Shown here: positions 1 through 8,914 of the stretch, in pieces
Position numbering within the stretch: the stretch's first letter is position 1
Layout of the letters: every line of letters begins with the position of its first letter
NCBI GenBank assembly: GCA_902578845.1
Contig: CACHEM010000009.1
Coordinates: forward strand, 1 to 33,827
Length of the DNA stretch: 33,827 nt
DNA from: an uncultured Prochlorococcus sp.
GTDB taxonomy: Bacteria; Cyanobacteriota; Cyanobacteriia; PCC-6307; Cyanobiaceae
Reading direction: 5' to 3'
Translations under genes and position numbers: made by a program
Notes under the pieces: generated by a model
Told to the model about the DNA's origin: nothing
The model's input: only the letters and a program-made list of their open reading frames with translations
Database searches by the model: none

Positions 1-1169
1 ATCCATCAGTTTTTGAAAGAGAGAAATATTTATTTCTTGAATTATTAATTGCATGCAGAGATAAATTTATAGTTACTTGGGTAAAAAATGATAAAGACAA
101 TAAAAAATTAGATGTTTCTTTTCCTATAAAAGAGTTAATTTCTTTTTTTGATAGTTTCTTAAATCATAGCCAAAGAGAACTAATAATTAAAGATTCTGAT
201 TTAAATAAAAATGAAATAATTGATCTTGATAAATCTAAGATTTTTAAAAGTAATTATTCTTTAATAGAACATATAAATTGGAATGAAAAAAAATCTGATA
301 TTAAAAAATACAAATTATCGGAATTGATTTATTGGTTCAAGACTCCACAAAAATATTGGCTTAATAAAAACAATATTTCTCCAAAGGAAATATTTATTCA
401 TCATCCAGACGAGGAGTATGTAAGCAATCTGCAAAAGTCGCAACTAATTTCAAAAATAATCCAGCAAGTAGAGATTGATAATAATAATATTATTGATGAT
501 TTAAATGAATTAAATATTAATGAACAATTGGTTGAAAATGGTATTATTATGCCCAAAAATAGTGTTTTTACAAAAGAAAAAGAAATCAAAGACTTATTAA
601 GCAGTCTATGTGCAAGTTTGAGTCAACATAATAAGATTAATAAAATCTATGTTAAGTTAAATGCGAATAAAGAAGAATATTTAATCGCTGATGACACCGT
701 AATTGAATTAATTAATGCGAAGTTAAGTTTAAGTCGTTTGACTGAGGCTTGGATAAAATTACTCTTTATTTCTTCTTTAAAGAGGAATATAAAAAGGACT
801 AAAGTAATTTTTAGAAAAGAAAATAATTATAAATCGCAAATTATTCAATCACCTGGAGTAACTGAATCAAATCTAATTTTGGAGGAGTACATAAATATTT
901 TTAAAAATTATTCTGAAAAATGTTTACCCCTTCCTCCAGAAAGTGCTTATAAATATGTAGAAGCAAAAATAAAATCAAAAAATGAAAAAAAAGCTTTTAC
1001 AGATAAATGGATTGGTAATAAAAATTTTTCTAAAGGAGAAAGAGATAATATCGAAATGAAAATGTGTTTTGGTAATGAAAAAGAACCAGATTTCTTTCTT
1101 GGAAATAATAATTTTGATCAATTATCATACAGATTATATGGTCCTCTAATTAAAGCATTAAAGAAATAA
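1..1169 (+). CDS. recC: RecC, exodeoxyribonuclease V gamma subunit (C-terminal part, cut by window edge)
   Basis: The frame is open from base 3 to the TAA at 1167-1169, giving about 388 residues; the start lies upstream of the window. The visible part opens with PSVFEREKYLFLELLIACRD and continues into TWVKND, then LIYWFKTPQKYWL, which match the RecC C-terminal region (E. coli-like RxxFxxxLxxAR...Y and the FWxxPxxxF stretch). RecC is the inactive-nuclease subunit of RecBCD that splits the strands and scans for the recombination hotspot. The TTG at 324 is only an internal leucine codon, so a start there would wrongly shorten the gene. It heads a rightward run with 1173-1646, recB and recD, which supports the call. 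Recognition is by motif memory; RecC diverges fast, so the neighbours carry much of the weight. Confidence 0.86.
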   Translation, partial: PSVFEREKYLFLELLIACRDKFIVTWVKNDKDNKKLDVSFPIKELISFFDSFLNHSQRELIIKDSDLNKNEIIDLDKSKIFKSNYSLIEHINWNEKKSDIKKYKLSELIYWFKTPQKYWLNKNNISPKEIFIHHPDEEYVSNLQKSQLISKIIQQVEIDNNNIIDDLNELNINEQLVENGIIMPKNSVFTKEKEIKDLLSSLCASLSQHNKINKIYVKLNANKEEYLIADDTVIELINAKLSLSRLTEAWIKLLFISSLKRNIKRTKVIFRKENNYKSQIIQSPGVTESNLILEEYINIFKNYSEKCLPLPPESAYKYVEAKIKSKNEKKAFTDKWIGNKNFSKGERDNIEMKMCFGNEKEPDFFLGNNNFDQLSYRLYGPLIKALKK

Positions 1170-1172
1170 AAA

Positions 1173-1646
1173 ATGTATAAATTTCAGTTAAAAAATTTTT
1201 TTAAAGCTGCTTATGATCTAATGCTTGTTTTTTTACAGTTGTTTATTATTAGTCTTCATTTTTTTCAATGGGAATTTCTTCCACAAAAACAAATAATTCA
1301 AGCAAGTCCTTTTTCTTATTTCCTAGGTATTTTAATTATCATATTCGCTTTAATAATTATGATAGTTTCAATTAAAGCTTTAGGTAGAAATTTATCCCCT
1401 TTACCAAGACCTATAAACAATAGCAATCTAGTTACTACAGGTATTTATCGATTTACGCGTCATCCTATGTATTATTCTTTAATATTTATTTCCATTGGAG
1501 TTTTTATAATAAAATTATCTATTTATTATTTATTTTTGACAATAAGTTTAGCTTTAATAATTAAATTTAAGATTGCCTTGGAAGAGAAATACTTAATGAA
1601 TAAATTTAAGAATTACTTAATTTATAAAAATAAGGTCAAATTTTAA
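1173..1646 (+). CDS. Isoprenylcysteine carboxyl methyltransferase/PEMT-family membrane protein
   Basis: 157 residues with about four hydrophobic segments (roughly 17-32, 47-68, 100-113, 115-132). The family signature is visible: GRNLSP at 71-76, the GIYRFTRHPMYYS stretch at 90-102 with the RHP core at 96-98, and a C-terminal EEKYL...F.NYLIYKNKV block at 137-155. These match the ICMT/phospholipid methyltransferase superfamily, in which the RHPxY and EE regions bind S-adenosylmethionine and the substrate. The substrate cannot be told from sequence; small bacterial members are mostly uncharacterised. The gene starts three bases after recC stops and ends 12 bases before recB, so it is probably co-transcribed with the RecBCD genes, although no link to DNA repair is known to me. 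Confidence 0.75.
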   Translation: MYKFQLKNFFKAAYDLMLVFLQLFIISLHFFQWEFLPQKQIIQASPFSYFLGILIIIFALIIMIVSIKALGRNLSPLPRPINNSNLVTTGIYRFTRHPMYYSLIFISIGVFIIKLSIYYLFLTISLALIIKFKIALEEKYLMNKFKNYLIYKNKVKF

Positions 1647-1658
1647 TTTAATAAAGAT

Positions 1659-4600
1659 ATGGATATTAATCAAATTAAATTAGATAATAAGTTTAAATTA
1701 GTAGAAGCAAGTGCAGGAACTGGTAAAAGTTTTACTTTGGCTCACATAGTTTTAAGAAATGTTTTGGAGAAAAAAGTTAAACCAGATGAGATACTCCTGC
1801 TAAGTTTTACAAAAAATACTTGTTCTGAATTAAGAGATAAAATACTCTCGAGATTTCATAATTTAAAATTATATTTGCAAAGTCATAATGAAAGTAAAAT
1901 AGATAATACTCTTAAGGATTGGTATCTAAATTTTAAGGATAAAGAAAAATCTAAGGAAAAAATAATTTCCGAAATTGATAATTTTATAAATCAATTCTAT
2001 AAGTTAAAAGTTACTACTTTCCATGCTTTTTGTAATAATATTATTGATGAATATAGTATTGAAATAGGTGTAACTCAAGATCCATATATTGATAATAATA
2101 TTGATAATTTTTATATAGATGTAATAGATAATTTGTGGATTGATGATTTTCTGAATCTTAATCATGAACTTATTTCAGCAGTCAACCAAAAAAAAATAAG
2201 TTCTAGATTTGGAAGTAGGATTAATAAGTCATTTTTTGTAGAAATCTTAAAAAATATAGATCAAGAAAATATCTGTAAATTTCAGATAAATAATAAATAT
2301 AAGATTATTGATTTAAATCATTTGCCAGTTAAGAAATATTGGGATCCTTCAGAGTTTTGTTTTGAATGGAATAAGAAAGGTAAGGAATTATTTTTACAAC
2401 TCATAGAGTTGGGAAAATTAATTAAGGAGAGTGGTGGAAAAAGTCAAATATATGCTGCAAAACCAAGAAATGATAAGTTTAATCAAATAAATTGTTGGAT
2501 TGAAGAGATTAATAAAAGTCTTAATTACAAAAACGTTATTGATTTTATATATGATATTTCTAAAGATGATCTTTTATCTAAATATTTTTACATTGAAAAT
2601 ATATCAAAAGAAATTAATAAACATAATCTAAAATTAGATTTTACTAAATTTAATTTATTACAAGATAAAATTTATAATATAAAAGAAGGTTTCTTTACTG
2701 AATTTGTAAGGATATTTACCCAATTAGCTTATATAAAATTAATTGAATTAAAGAAAAGTTTTTCTATTTTCAACTTCAATGATCTTATAAAGACTTTAGA
2801 AAATACATTTCTAGACTCGGAAATTAGTAATAGTAATACTCTATCTAAAATTCAAAAAAAATTTAAATGTATTTTAGTTGATGAGTTCCAAGATACAGAT
2901 ATTACTCAGTGGAATTTAATAAAAAAGTTCTTTAATACAAAAAATCATTTTTTACTTTGCGTAGGAGATCCAAAACAAGCAATTTACAAATTTAGAGGTG
3001 GAGATATTGAAACTTACTTAGATGCAAGATCTAATGCAATTGAAGTTTTTAGTCTTACAGATAACTATAGATCCTCAAAAAAGTTAATCGATGTTCTTAA
3101 TAAACTTTATAAGAATGGACTTAAACAATCAAAACTTAACTATAGTAAATTAACCTCAAGAATTAATGAAGATATTAATCCTGAATTTAAATTTAAGGAT
3201 GTATTTGAAATTGTAGAATTTTCAAAAAATGAGACTGATATAGAGGATCTTGTAACTCATTATATAGTTAACTTTATTTTAAATAATAAAGAAATTGATA
3301 TTAATAAAATTGCGATTCTTACTTTAAATAATTCGCAATGCTTAGATTTTAAAAAAAAATTAAATCAGTTTAACCTCCCATGCAAAATTCAAAATAAACA
3401 AAATATTTTTGATACAGAAGCAAGTTCTCTCCTATTTTTATTCATTGAATGTTTATTAAATCCGAGGTCTTTAAAAAATATAACTTTGCTTGCTACTTCA
3501 AAGTTTATAGAAATAAAATTAGAAGATTTACTTGATCATGGAATTAATAATAATTTAGAAATTTTAATTAATAAATGCATTACTTGGTCCCAAGAACTAA
3601 GAGAAAAAGGTTTTTTAAACATTGTTAATGAACTACTTATAAATTACAAGTCATCCTCGATTATTCAAGATTCAGATTTAAGTTCAAATTTATTTCAACT
3701 TTCAGAAATTGTTGAAATAGAATTAATAAATAATCATTTTGATCTCAATATAGTCTTCAAATGGTATAAAAATCAGTTAGATCATATTTTAAGAATTTCT
3801 TCTGGAGAAGATTTTTTGACGAAAGATTATAATCTTCAAAATGGAATAAATCTTTCTACCATTCATAGTAGTAAGGGCCTCGAATTTGAAATAGTCCTAT
3901 GTCCATATCTCTCAATTATTTCAAATAAGTCAAATAAAATTAAAGGACCTCTGTGGAAATCAAATATTGATAGAAATATATACGTTAATATTTCTAATAA
4001 TTGCGCGAAGGTTGAAAAATTTAAATTAATAGAAGAAGAAGATTTATTTAAAGAGAGTGAGAGGTTAATTTATGTAGCACTTACAAGGAGCAAATATAAA
4101 CTTATTGTTTTTAATGATTTAGATGATACAAATAATATTTTAAATAATGATTTACTTAATAATTTGGAAAATATCAATATTTATAAGTCTACTTTTGAAG
4201 TTAGGATAGAAAAAGAGAAAATAAAAGAAAATTTTTCTAAGTTCCAAACCAAACGATTGAATAATAATCTTTGGAAAATCGATAACTTTAATAAAAAAAT
4301 ATCTAATGTATTTAATGCTGATCAATTTATTTCTTATTCAAGTTATTCTTCTTGGATACGTAAAGATAAAAATATTGATGAAATCATTAATCAATATAGG
4401 GATTATGAAGATAATATATCAATTATCAAAGATTCTAATTTAAAGAATTCAAAGAATTATCCTAATTATTTTTCTTATCCAAATCCCTTAAGTGAATTTC
4501 CAAAAGGAACTATTGCTGGGACTTGCCTGCACAAAATAATAGAGAGATTTGAATTTAGAAATGATAATAATCAAGAATTAATTGATTTAATTATTGAGGA

Positions 4601-5282
4601 ATTGAACTTTCATCAAATAGATACCTCTTTGGCCTTTAAAGTAAAAGATGCGATTTTAAGAATCATAAATATATCTTTAGGAAGAGAATTACAAAATAAG
4701 AAACTAGTTGATATTCCAAATGAATACTTAATTAAGGAACTCAAATATGATTTAACCTTATCTTATGAAGGTAGAAATGTTAATTCTAATGATATATCAA
4801 ATTGCTTTTTTTTAGATCAGGAATATGAATTTGGTGAAGAATATGCAAGTAAAATAAATGATCTTCAAATTATGAATAAAGGCTTTCATTCAGGATGTAT
4901 TGATTGTGTTTTCCCTGTAGGAAATAAATTAGAAGATAGTAAATGGTGGGTAATTGATTGGAAAAGTAATTTGATTTCTGGTAGTGATAATAGTGATTGT
5001 TTACCAAGAAACTATAACTATGAAAACATGAGAAATGAAATGATTAAACATCATTATCCATTGCAATCTCATCTTTATTTATTAGCATTGCATAGATTAT
5101 TAAAGTGGCGACTTAAAAATTATCAACCACATAAACATCTAGGAGGATATATTTATTTTTTTTTAAAGGGATTGCCAGATTTTGAATTATTTGAAAAATC
5201 AAAGTCTAAAGATATATCTCCAGGTATTTTTATTGGCAAAGCACCTTTAAAAAGAATTAATTATTTAGATAACCTTTTTTAG
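1659..5282 (+). CDS. recB: RecB, exodeoxyribonuclease V beta subunit (helicase-nuclease)
   Basis: 1207 residues, the usual RecB length. SF1A helicase motifs in order: Walker A ASAGTGKS (17-24), TTFHAFC near 119-125, motif II DEFQDTD (about 408-414), GDPKQAIYKFRGGD (about 436-449), STIHSSKGLEFE (about 731-742) and YVALTRSKYKL (about 805-815). The C-terminal RecB nuclease domain has GTCLHKIIERF (about 953), GCIDCVF (about 1079-1085, metal-binding Asp) and WVIDWKSN (about 1097-1104, the catalytic D-x-K). It therefore looks able to unwind and cut DNA ends in double-strand-break repair with RecC and RecD. One oddity: residues 219-233 are identical, also at DNA level, to a LipA signature segment. 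That patch sits between helicase motif Ib and motif II, in a region that varies within the family, so no core motif is hit. Confidence 0.95.
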   Translation: MDINQIKLDNKFKLVEASAGTGKSFTLAHIVLRNVLEKKVKPDEILLLSFTKNTCSELRDKILSRFHNLKLYLQSHNESKIDNTLKDWYLNFKDKEKSKEKIISEIDNFINQFYKLKVTTFHAFCNNIIDEYSIEIGVTQDPYIDNNIDNFYIDVIDNLWIDDFLNLNHELISAVNQKKISSRFGSRINKSFFVEILKNIDQENICKFQINNKYKIIDLNHLPVKKYWDPSEFCFEWNKKGKELFLQLIELGKLIKESGGKSQIYAAKPRNDKFNQINCWIEEINKSLNYKNVIDFIYDISKDDLLSKYFYIENISKEINKHNLKLDFTKFNLLQDKIYNIKEGFFTEFVRIFTQLAYIKLIELKKSFSIFNFNDLIKTLENTFLDSEISNSNTLSKIQKKFKCILVDEFQDTDITQWNLIKKFFNTKNHFLLCVGDPKQAIYKFRGGDIETYLDARSNAIEVFSLTDNYRSSKKLIDVLNKLYKNGLKQSKLNYSKLTSRINEDINPEFKFKDVFEIVEFSKNETDIEDLVTHYIVNFILNNKEIDINKIAILTLNNSQCLDFKKKLNQFNLPCKIQNKQNIFDTEASSLLFLFIECLLNPRSLKNITLLATSKFIEIKLEDLLDHGINNNLEILINKCITWSQELREKGFLNIVNELLINYKSSSIIQDSDLSSNLFQLSEIVEIELINNHFDLNIVFKWYKNQLDHILRISSGEDFLTKDYNLQNGINLSTIHSSKGLEFEIVLCPYLSIISNKSNKIKGPLWKSNIDRNIYVNISNNCAKVEKFKLIEEEDLFKESERLIYVALTRSKYKLIVFNDLDDTNNILNNDLLNNLENINIYKSTFEVRIEKEKIKENFSKFQTKRLNNNLWKIDNFNKKISNVFNADQFISYSSYSSWIRKDKNIDEIINQYRDYEDNISIIKDSNLKNSKNYPNYFSYPNPLSEFPKGTIAGTCLHKIIERFEFRNDNNQELIDLIIEELNFHQIDTSLAFKVKDAILRIINISLGRELQNKKLVDIPNEYLIKELKYDLTLSYEGRNVNSNDISNCFFLDQEYEFGEEYASKINDLQIMNKGFHSGCIDCVFPVGNKLEDSKWWVIDWKSNLISGSDNSDCLPRNYNYENMRNEMIKHHYPLQSHLYLLALHRLLKWRLKNYQPHKHLGGYIYFFLKGLPDFELFEKSKSKDISPGIFIGKAPLKRINYLDNLF
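2313..2357 (+). repeat. 45-bp exact direct repeat, copy 1 (inside recB)
   Basis: The 45 bases are identical to 13038-13082 in lipA. Identity starts and stops sharply: base 2312 is t against g13037, and base 2358 is t against g13083. The copy begins on a codon boundary (2313 = 1659 + 3 x 218) and encodes LNHLPVKKYWDPSEF as RecB residues 219-233. The repeat is a whole number of codons, so the recB frame stays open on both sides. Confidence 0.97.
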
Positions 5283-5283
5283 A

Positions 5284-6987
5284 ATGACTAAAACTACTGC
5301 AGATATTGAAAACTTTCAATACGATCATATATTTAATTTAATCTTAGGTATTTTTAAATTTAGTGAAAAAAAATATGGAAATTTCGTAAAAGATGTAATA
5401 AGAATTTTATTAGAGTTTGAAAAAAATGGTGAAACTATTATTGATGTTGATAATAGTTTAATAATCTTTGAATTATTAGAAGATGGCTGGCCTAATAAAC
5501 ATATAGATGTTCTAAAAAATATAGGTTTGATTGGTTCCCTTCATTCTCCATTCGTATTAGTAAATAGAAAATTATCCTTATCAAAATGGTCAAAAAAGAT
5601 AGAAAGAGTTATTAATTCATTTCTAAAAAAAATAGATACCGATAATTTAATGAACTCAATAATTTATAAAGATGATAATAAAATTGATCAAATTAAAAAT
5701 ATATTTAAATATTCAAACTTAGTTTTCCTTCAAGGAGGACCAGGTACGGGTAAAACCACTTTAATAATAAAGTTAATACTAGAACTCCTTCAAATTGATA
5801 ACTTTTTAAATATTGGTTTATCCGCTCCAACTGGTAAAGCTACAGCTCGTTTAAAAGAAGCTCTTAATGATAAAAAAAATATTTCCTTTAGCAAATTTCT
5901 AGACCAAATAGAATTTCAAACTCTACATAGATGGATTTTAAATTCTCAAAATAAATCTCTTAAGTTGAAATTTAAACTAAAAGAGCTTGATATTTTCATA
6001 ATTGATGAAATGTCAATGGTTAATATTGATTTGATTGAATCAGTTTTAAATTTGCTAGCAAAGGACTGTAAAATTATTTTAGTTGGAGATAAAAATCAAT
6101 TGTCTCCAGTAAATAACTGTTCTATATGGAATTATTTGTTTGAATATTCCGATAATAGTTCAATTAAATCTTGTGTAGTAAATTTAGAAAAAACTTATAG
6201 AAATATTGGTGATATAGCATTAATTAGTAGTTTAATATTTAATAATGATTTTTCTTTACTTAATCAAAATATAAAAGAATTAGAAAAAGATAATAATTCA
6301 AAAGAAATTACTATCTCAAAGAGTAGAGAAAAAGATATTCCAAAAGATCTATTATTTTCGATTATAAGTCATCTAAAAAAGTTAAATATTTCAACTTCAA
6401 ATTTAAGTAAAAAAAAATATATATTTGATGACATTATTGATAATTTATTGCTTAATGAAAAAGATTTAGTAGATAAGATATTTCTGGATTTACAAAGTCA
6501 TATGATTTTATGTGAAAAAAATTCAGGAATATGGAGTGTTGAATATTTGAATGAAATTGTTTTTGGTCAAAAAAAACCCTATGACCTTAAAACTCTTAAT
6601 GAGGGAGTTCCGATAATGTGTACAAAAAATAATAATGAACTTGGATTGTCAAATGGGGATATCGGAGTACTTATAGGTTTAAAAAATAAAAGAAAATATC
6701 TTTTTAGAAAATTTAATGATAATAACGAAGAAATTGTCGCATTAATTGATCCATCTAATTTAGAAAGTGTTGTACCAGCAATAGCCATTACTATTCATAA
6801 ATCTCAAGGAAGTGAATCTGAAAAAGTGAACATTTTGTGGTCCCAAAATTATAGAAGAAATCAATATGCTGTAAAAGAAAAAAAAGATAATCAAAATATC
6901 TTTTGCAGAGATAATTTTGAAAGAAGGTTATTTTATACTGCTGTTACAAGAGCGAAAAAATCTTTAAATATATATTATTTAAATTAA
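5284..6987 (+). CDS. recD: RecD, exodeoxyribonuclease V alpha subunit (5'-3' helicase)
   Basis: 567 residues, slightly shorter than E. coli RecD. SF1B helicase motifs are intact: Walker A LQGGPGTGKTTL (149-160), APTGKATARL shortly after, TLHRWI, Walker B IIDEMSMVN (about 239-247), VGDKNQLSPV (about 267), an arginine-bearing TYRN, and C-terminal AITIHKSQGSE (about 501-511) and YTAVTRAKKSL. This is the fast 5'-3' motor of RecBCD. Its ATG lies one base after the recB stop, so the two are almost certainly translated from one message. The N-terminal ~130 residues are weakly conserved, as expected for the RecC-binding region. Confidence 0.93.
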   Translation: MTKTTADIENFQYDHIFNLILGIFKFSEKKYGNFVKDVIRILLEFEKNGETIIDVDNSLIIFELLEDGWPNKHIDVLKNIGLIGSLHSPFVLVNRKLSLSKWSKKIERVINSFLKKIDTDNLMNSIIYKDDNKIDQIKNIFKYSNLVFLQGGPGTGKTTLIIKLILELLQIDNFLNIGLSAPTGKATARLKEALNDKKNISFSKFLDQIEFQTLHRWILNSQNKSLKLKFKLKELDIFIIDEMSMVNIDLIESVLNLLAKDCKIILVGDKNQLSPVNNCSIWNYLFEYSDNSSIKSCVVNLEKTYRNIGDIALISSLIFNNDFSLLNQNIKELEKDNNSKEITISKSREKDIPKDLLFSIISHLKKLNISTSNLSKKKYIFDDIIDNLLLNEKDLVDKIFLDLQSHMILCEKNSGIWSVEYLNEIVFGQKKPYDLKTLNEGVPIMCTKNNNELGLSNGDIGVLIGLKNKRKYLFRKFNDNNEEIVALIDPSNLESVVPAIAITIHKSQGSESEKVNILWSQNYRRNQYAVKEKKDNQNIFCRDNFERRLFYTAVTRAKKSLNIYYLN

Positions 6988-7091
6988 ATTTTTTTTGAGA
7001 AATTAGTAATATTTTAACCCCAAGATGTTAGATTAATAATTAGGCTCTGTAAGGCTAATCAACAATTTAAGTCAATTTAGATATTTGTTGG

Positions 7092-7118
7092 ATGCCTAAT
7101 CAGTAGATTATTAGGCAT
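7092..7118 (+). promoter_or_regulatory. Hairpin directly upstream of the DEAD-box helicase start
   Basis: A perfect 9-bp inverted repeat (ATGCCTAAT at 7092-7100, ATTAGGCAT at 7110-7118) with a 9-base loop ends five bases before the ATG at 7124. The only Shine-Dalgarno-like bases (TAGG, 7112-7115) lie in its 3' arm and would be hidden when it folds. No T-run follows it, so it is not a typical terminator for recD. A translational control element is an inference. Confidence 0.45.
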
Positions 7119-7123
7119 TTAAA

Positions 7124-8905
7124 ATGGCTTTAAAAAAAGATAGTAACTCTCTTAGTAGTGAGCAGGAAAAGTCTCAGAATGAAGATTCTTCCCTACTAGA
7201 GTTCAAGAACTTAGATAATGAAAAAGAAATTGAATCACAACTATTGGAAGTATCGAAAGGAGATGATAATGAGAATGGATTTCTCGATTTTGGGTTTAAT
7301 CAATCGATCTTAAACTCGTTAAAAAATAAAGGTTATAAAAATCCAACTCCCATCCAAAAAGCTGCAATTCCTGAACTAATGTTAGGCAGGGATTTACTAG
7401 GCCAAGCACAAACAGGAACAGGGAAGACTGCAGCTTTCGCATTACCATTAATAGAAAAACTAACAGATAATAAAGAATTAAATGCCAAGGTTTTAGTTAT
7501 GACTCCTACAAGAGAATTAGCAACTCAAGTGGCAGAATCTTTTAAAAGTTATAGTTCTGAATCTAGTAATTTTAAGACTGTTGCAATATATGGAGGTACC
7601 GACTATCGAAATCAAATTTCTGCATTAAAAAGAAAAGTTGACGTAGTAGTTGGGACCCCAGGCCGAATAATGGATCATATAAGGCAGGGGACTTTTAAAA
7701 TTAAAGATATAAATTGTCTTGTTTTAGATGAGGCAGATGAAATGTTAAATATGGGTTTTCTTGAAGATATTGAATGGATAATAGATCAACTTCCGGAAAA
7801 TAAGCAGATGGTATTGTTTTCAGCAACAATGCCTAGTGAGATAAGAAATATAGCAAAAAAATATCTAAATGATCCCGCCGAAATATTAATCAAAAGTGTC
7901 AAAAAAGAAACTCAATTAATTTCTCAAAAATTTCTATATGTACAAAGGCATCATAAGTTAGATGCTTTAAAAAGAATATTAGAACTTAATAACGAGGGAG
8001 TAATTATTTTTGTTAGGACAAAACTACTTACTACTTCAATAGCTGAAGCTTTAGAGAATACGGGTCATACTGTGGCAGTACTTAATGGAGACATACCTCA
8101 AAATCAAAGAGAAAATACTGTAGATAGATTAAAAAAAGGATTTATAAATATACTTGTTGCGACTGATGTCGCAGCAAGAGGATTAGATGTTGAGAGGATA
8201 AAACTTGTCGTTAATTATGATTTTCCTTTTGATAAAGAAACATATACCCATAGAATTGGAAGAACTGGAAGGGCAGGCAGATCAGGAGAGGCAATTTTAT
8301 TTGTTAATCAAAGAGAAAAACATTTCCTAAGAAACTTAGAAAACTCAACAAGAACTAAGATTGAAGAAATTAATATACCAAGTAATAAAATAATAAATGA
8401 AAAAAGGATGGATAAACTTTTAGAGAATGTTAATGAGAGTTCTTTAGCTAAAGATGAAAATGAAGAAAATAAAGCTTTGATTATTGATGTACTAGATAAT
8501 TTAAAAGAAAAATACTCTATGGATGAATCAAATATTGCAATGGCGGCGATTAATTTAGTAATAGGTAATAAATCATTTTTTGTTAATGAAGATGATTCTT
8601 GGATTCATAAACAAAATAATACTGATCGAAATAGATCAAATAGAAATATTAATAATCGCATGAGAAATTCAAATAGAAGAAATAATTATCAAAATGATTC
8701 TTTTGAAACCTACAAATTTAACTTTGGTAAATTTGATGGGGTTAGAGTTGCAAATATTATATCCTCAATCTGTAATTCAACTAATATAAATGGTAGATCC
8801 ATAGGTAAGATCCAGATCTTTAATGATTACAGTTTGGTAGATTTACCAAGAGATCTGCATAGAGAAACTAAAAATAAATTAAAAAAAATTAAAGTCAGAA
8901 ACTAG
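7124..8905 (+). CDS. deaD: DEAD-box ATP-dependent RNA helicase (CsdA/DeaD type)
   Basis: 593 residues. An acidic N-terminal tail (1-50) precedes the helicase core: Q motif with Gln78 (PTPIQ), Walker A AQTGTGKT (95-102), TPTRELATQ (128-136), GTPGRIMDH, DEAD (202-205), FSATMP, ATDVAARGLD and HRIGRTGRAGR (about 376-386). After an Asn/Arg-rich linker (about 508-532) comes a C-terminal domain of the DbpA RNA-binding type, with GVRVANIISSI and a closing basic segment. That layout matches bacterial DeaD/CsdA helicases, which remodel rRNA and mRNA and are often cold-induced. Its leader (6988-7123) is structured, which fits control at the RNA level. The symbol is assigned by architecture; cyanobacterial crhR-like naming is equally possible. 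Confidence 0.92.
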   Translation: MALKKDSNSLSSEQEKSQNEDSSLLEFKNLDNEKEIESQLLEVSKGDDNENGFLDFGFNQSILNSLKNKGYKNPTPIQKAAIPELMLGRDLLGQAQTGTGKTAAFALPLIEKLTDNKELNAKVLVMTPTRELATQVAESFKSYSSESSNFKTVAIYGGTDYRNQISALKRKVDVVVGTPGRIMDHIRQGTFKIKDINCLVLDEADEMLNMGFLEDIEWIIDQLPENKQMVLFSATMPSEIRNIAKKYLNDPAEILIKSVKKETQLISQKFLYVQRHHKLDALKRILELNNEGVIIFVRTKLLTTSIAEALENTGHTVAVLNGDIPQNQRENTVDRLKKGFINILVATDVAARGLDVERIKLVVNYDFPFDKETYTHRIGRTGRAGRSGEAILFVNQREKHFLRNLENSTRTKIEEINIPSNKIINEKRMDKLLENVNESSLAKDENEENKALIIDVLDNLKEKYSMDESNIAMAAINLVIGNKSFFVNEDDSWIHKQNNTDRNRSNRNINNRMRNSNRRNNYQNDSFETYKFNFGKFDGVRVANIISSICNSTNINGRSIGKIQIFNDYSLVDLPRDLHRETKNKLKKIKVRN

Positions 8906-8914
8906 GTATAGAAA

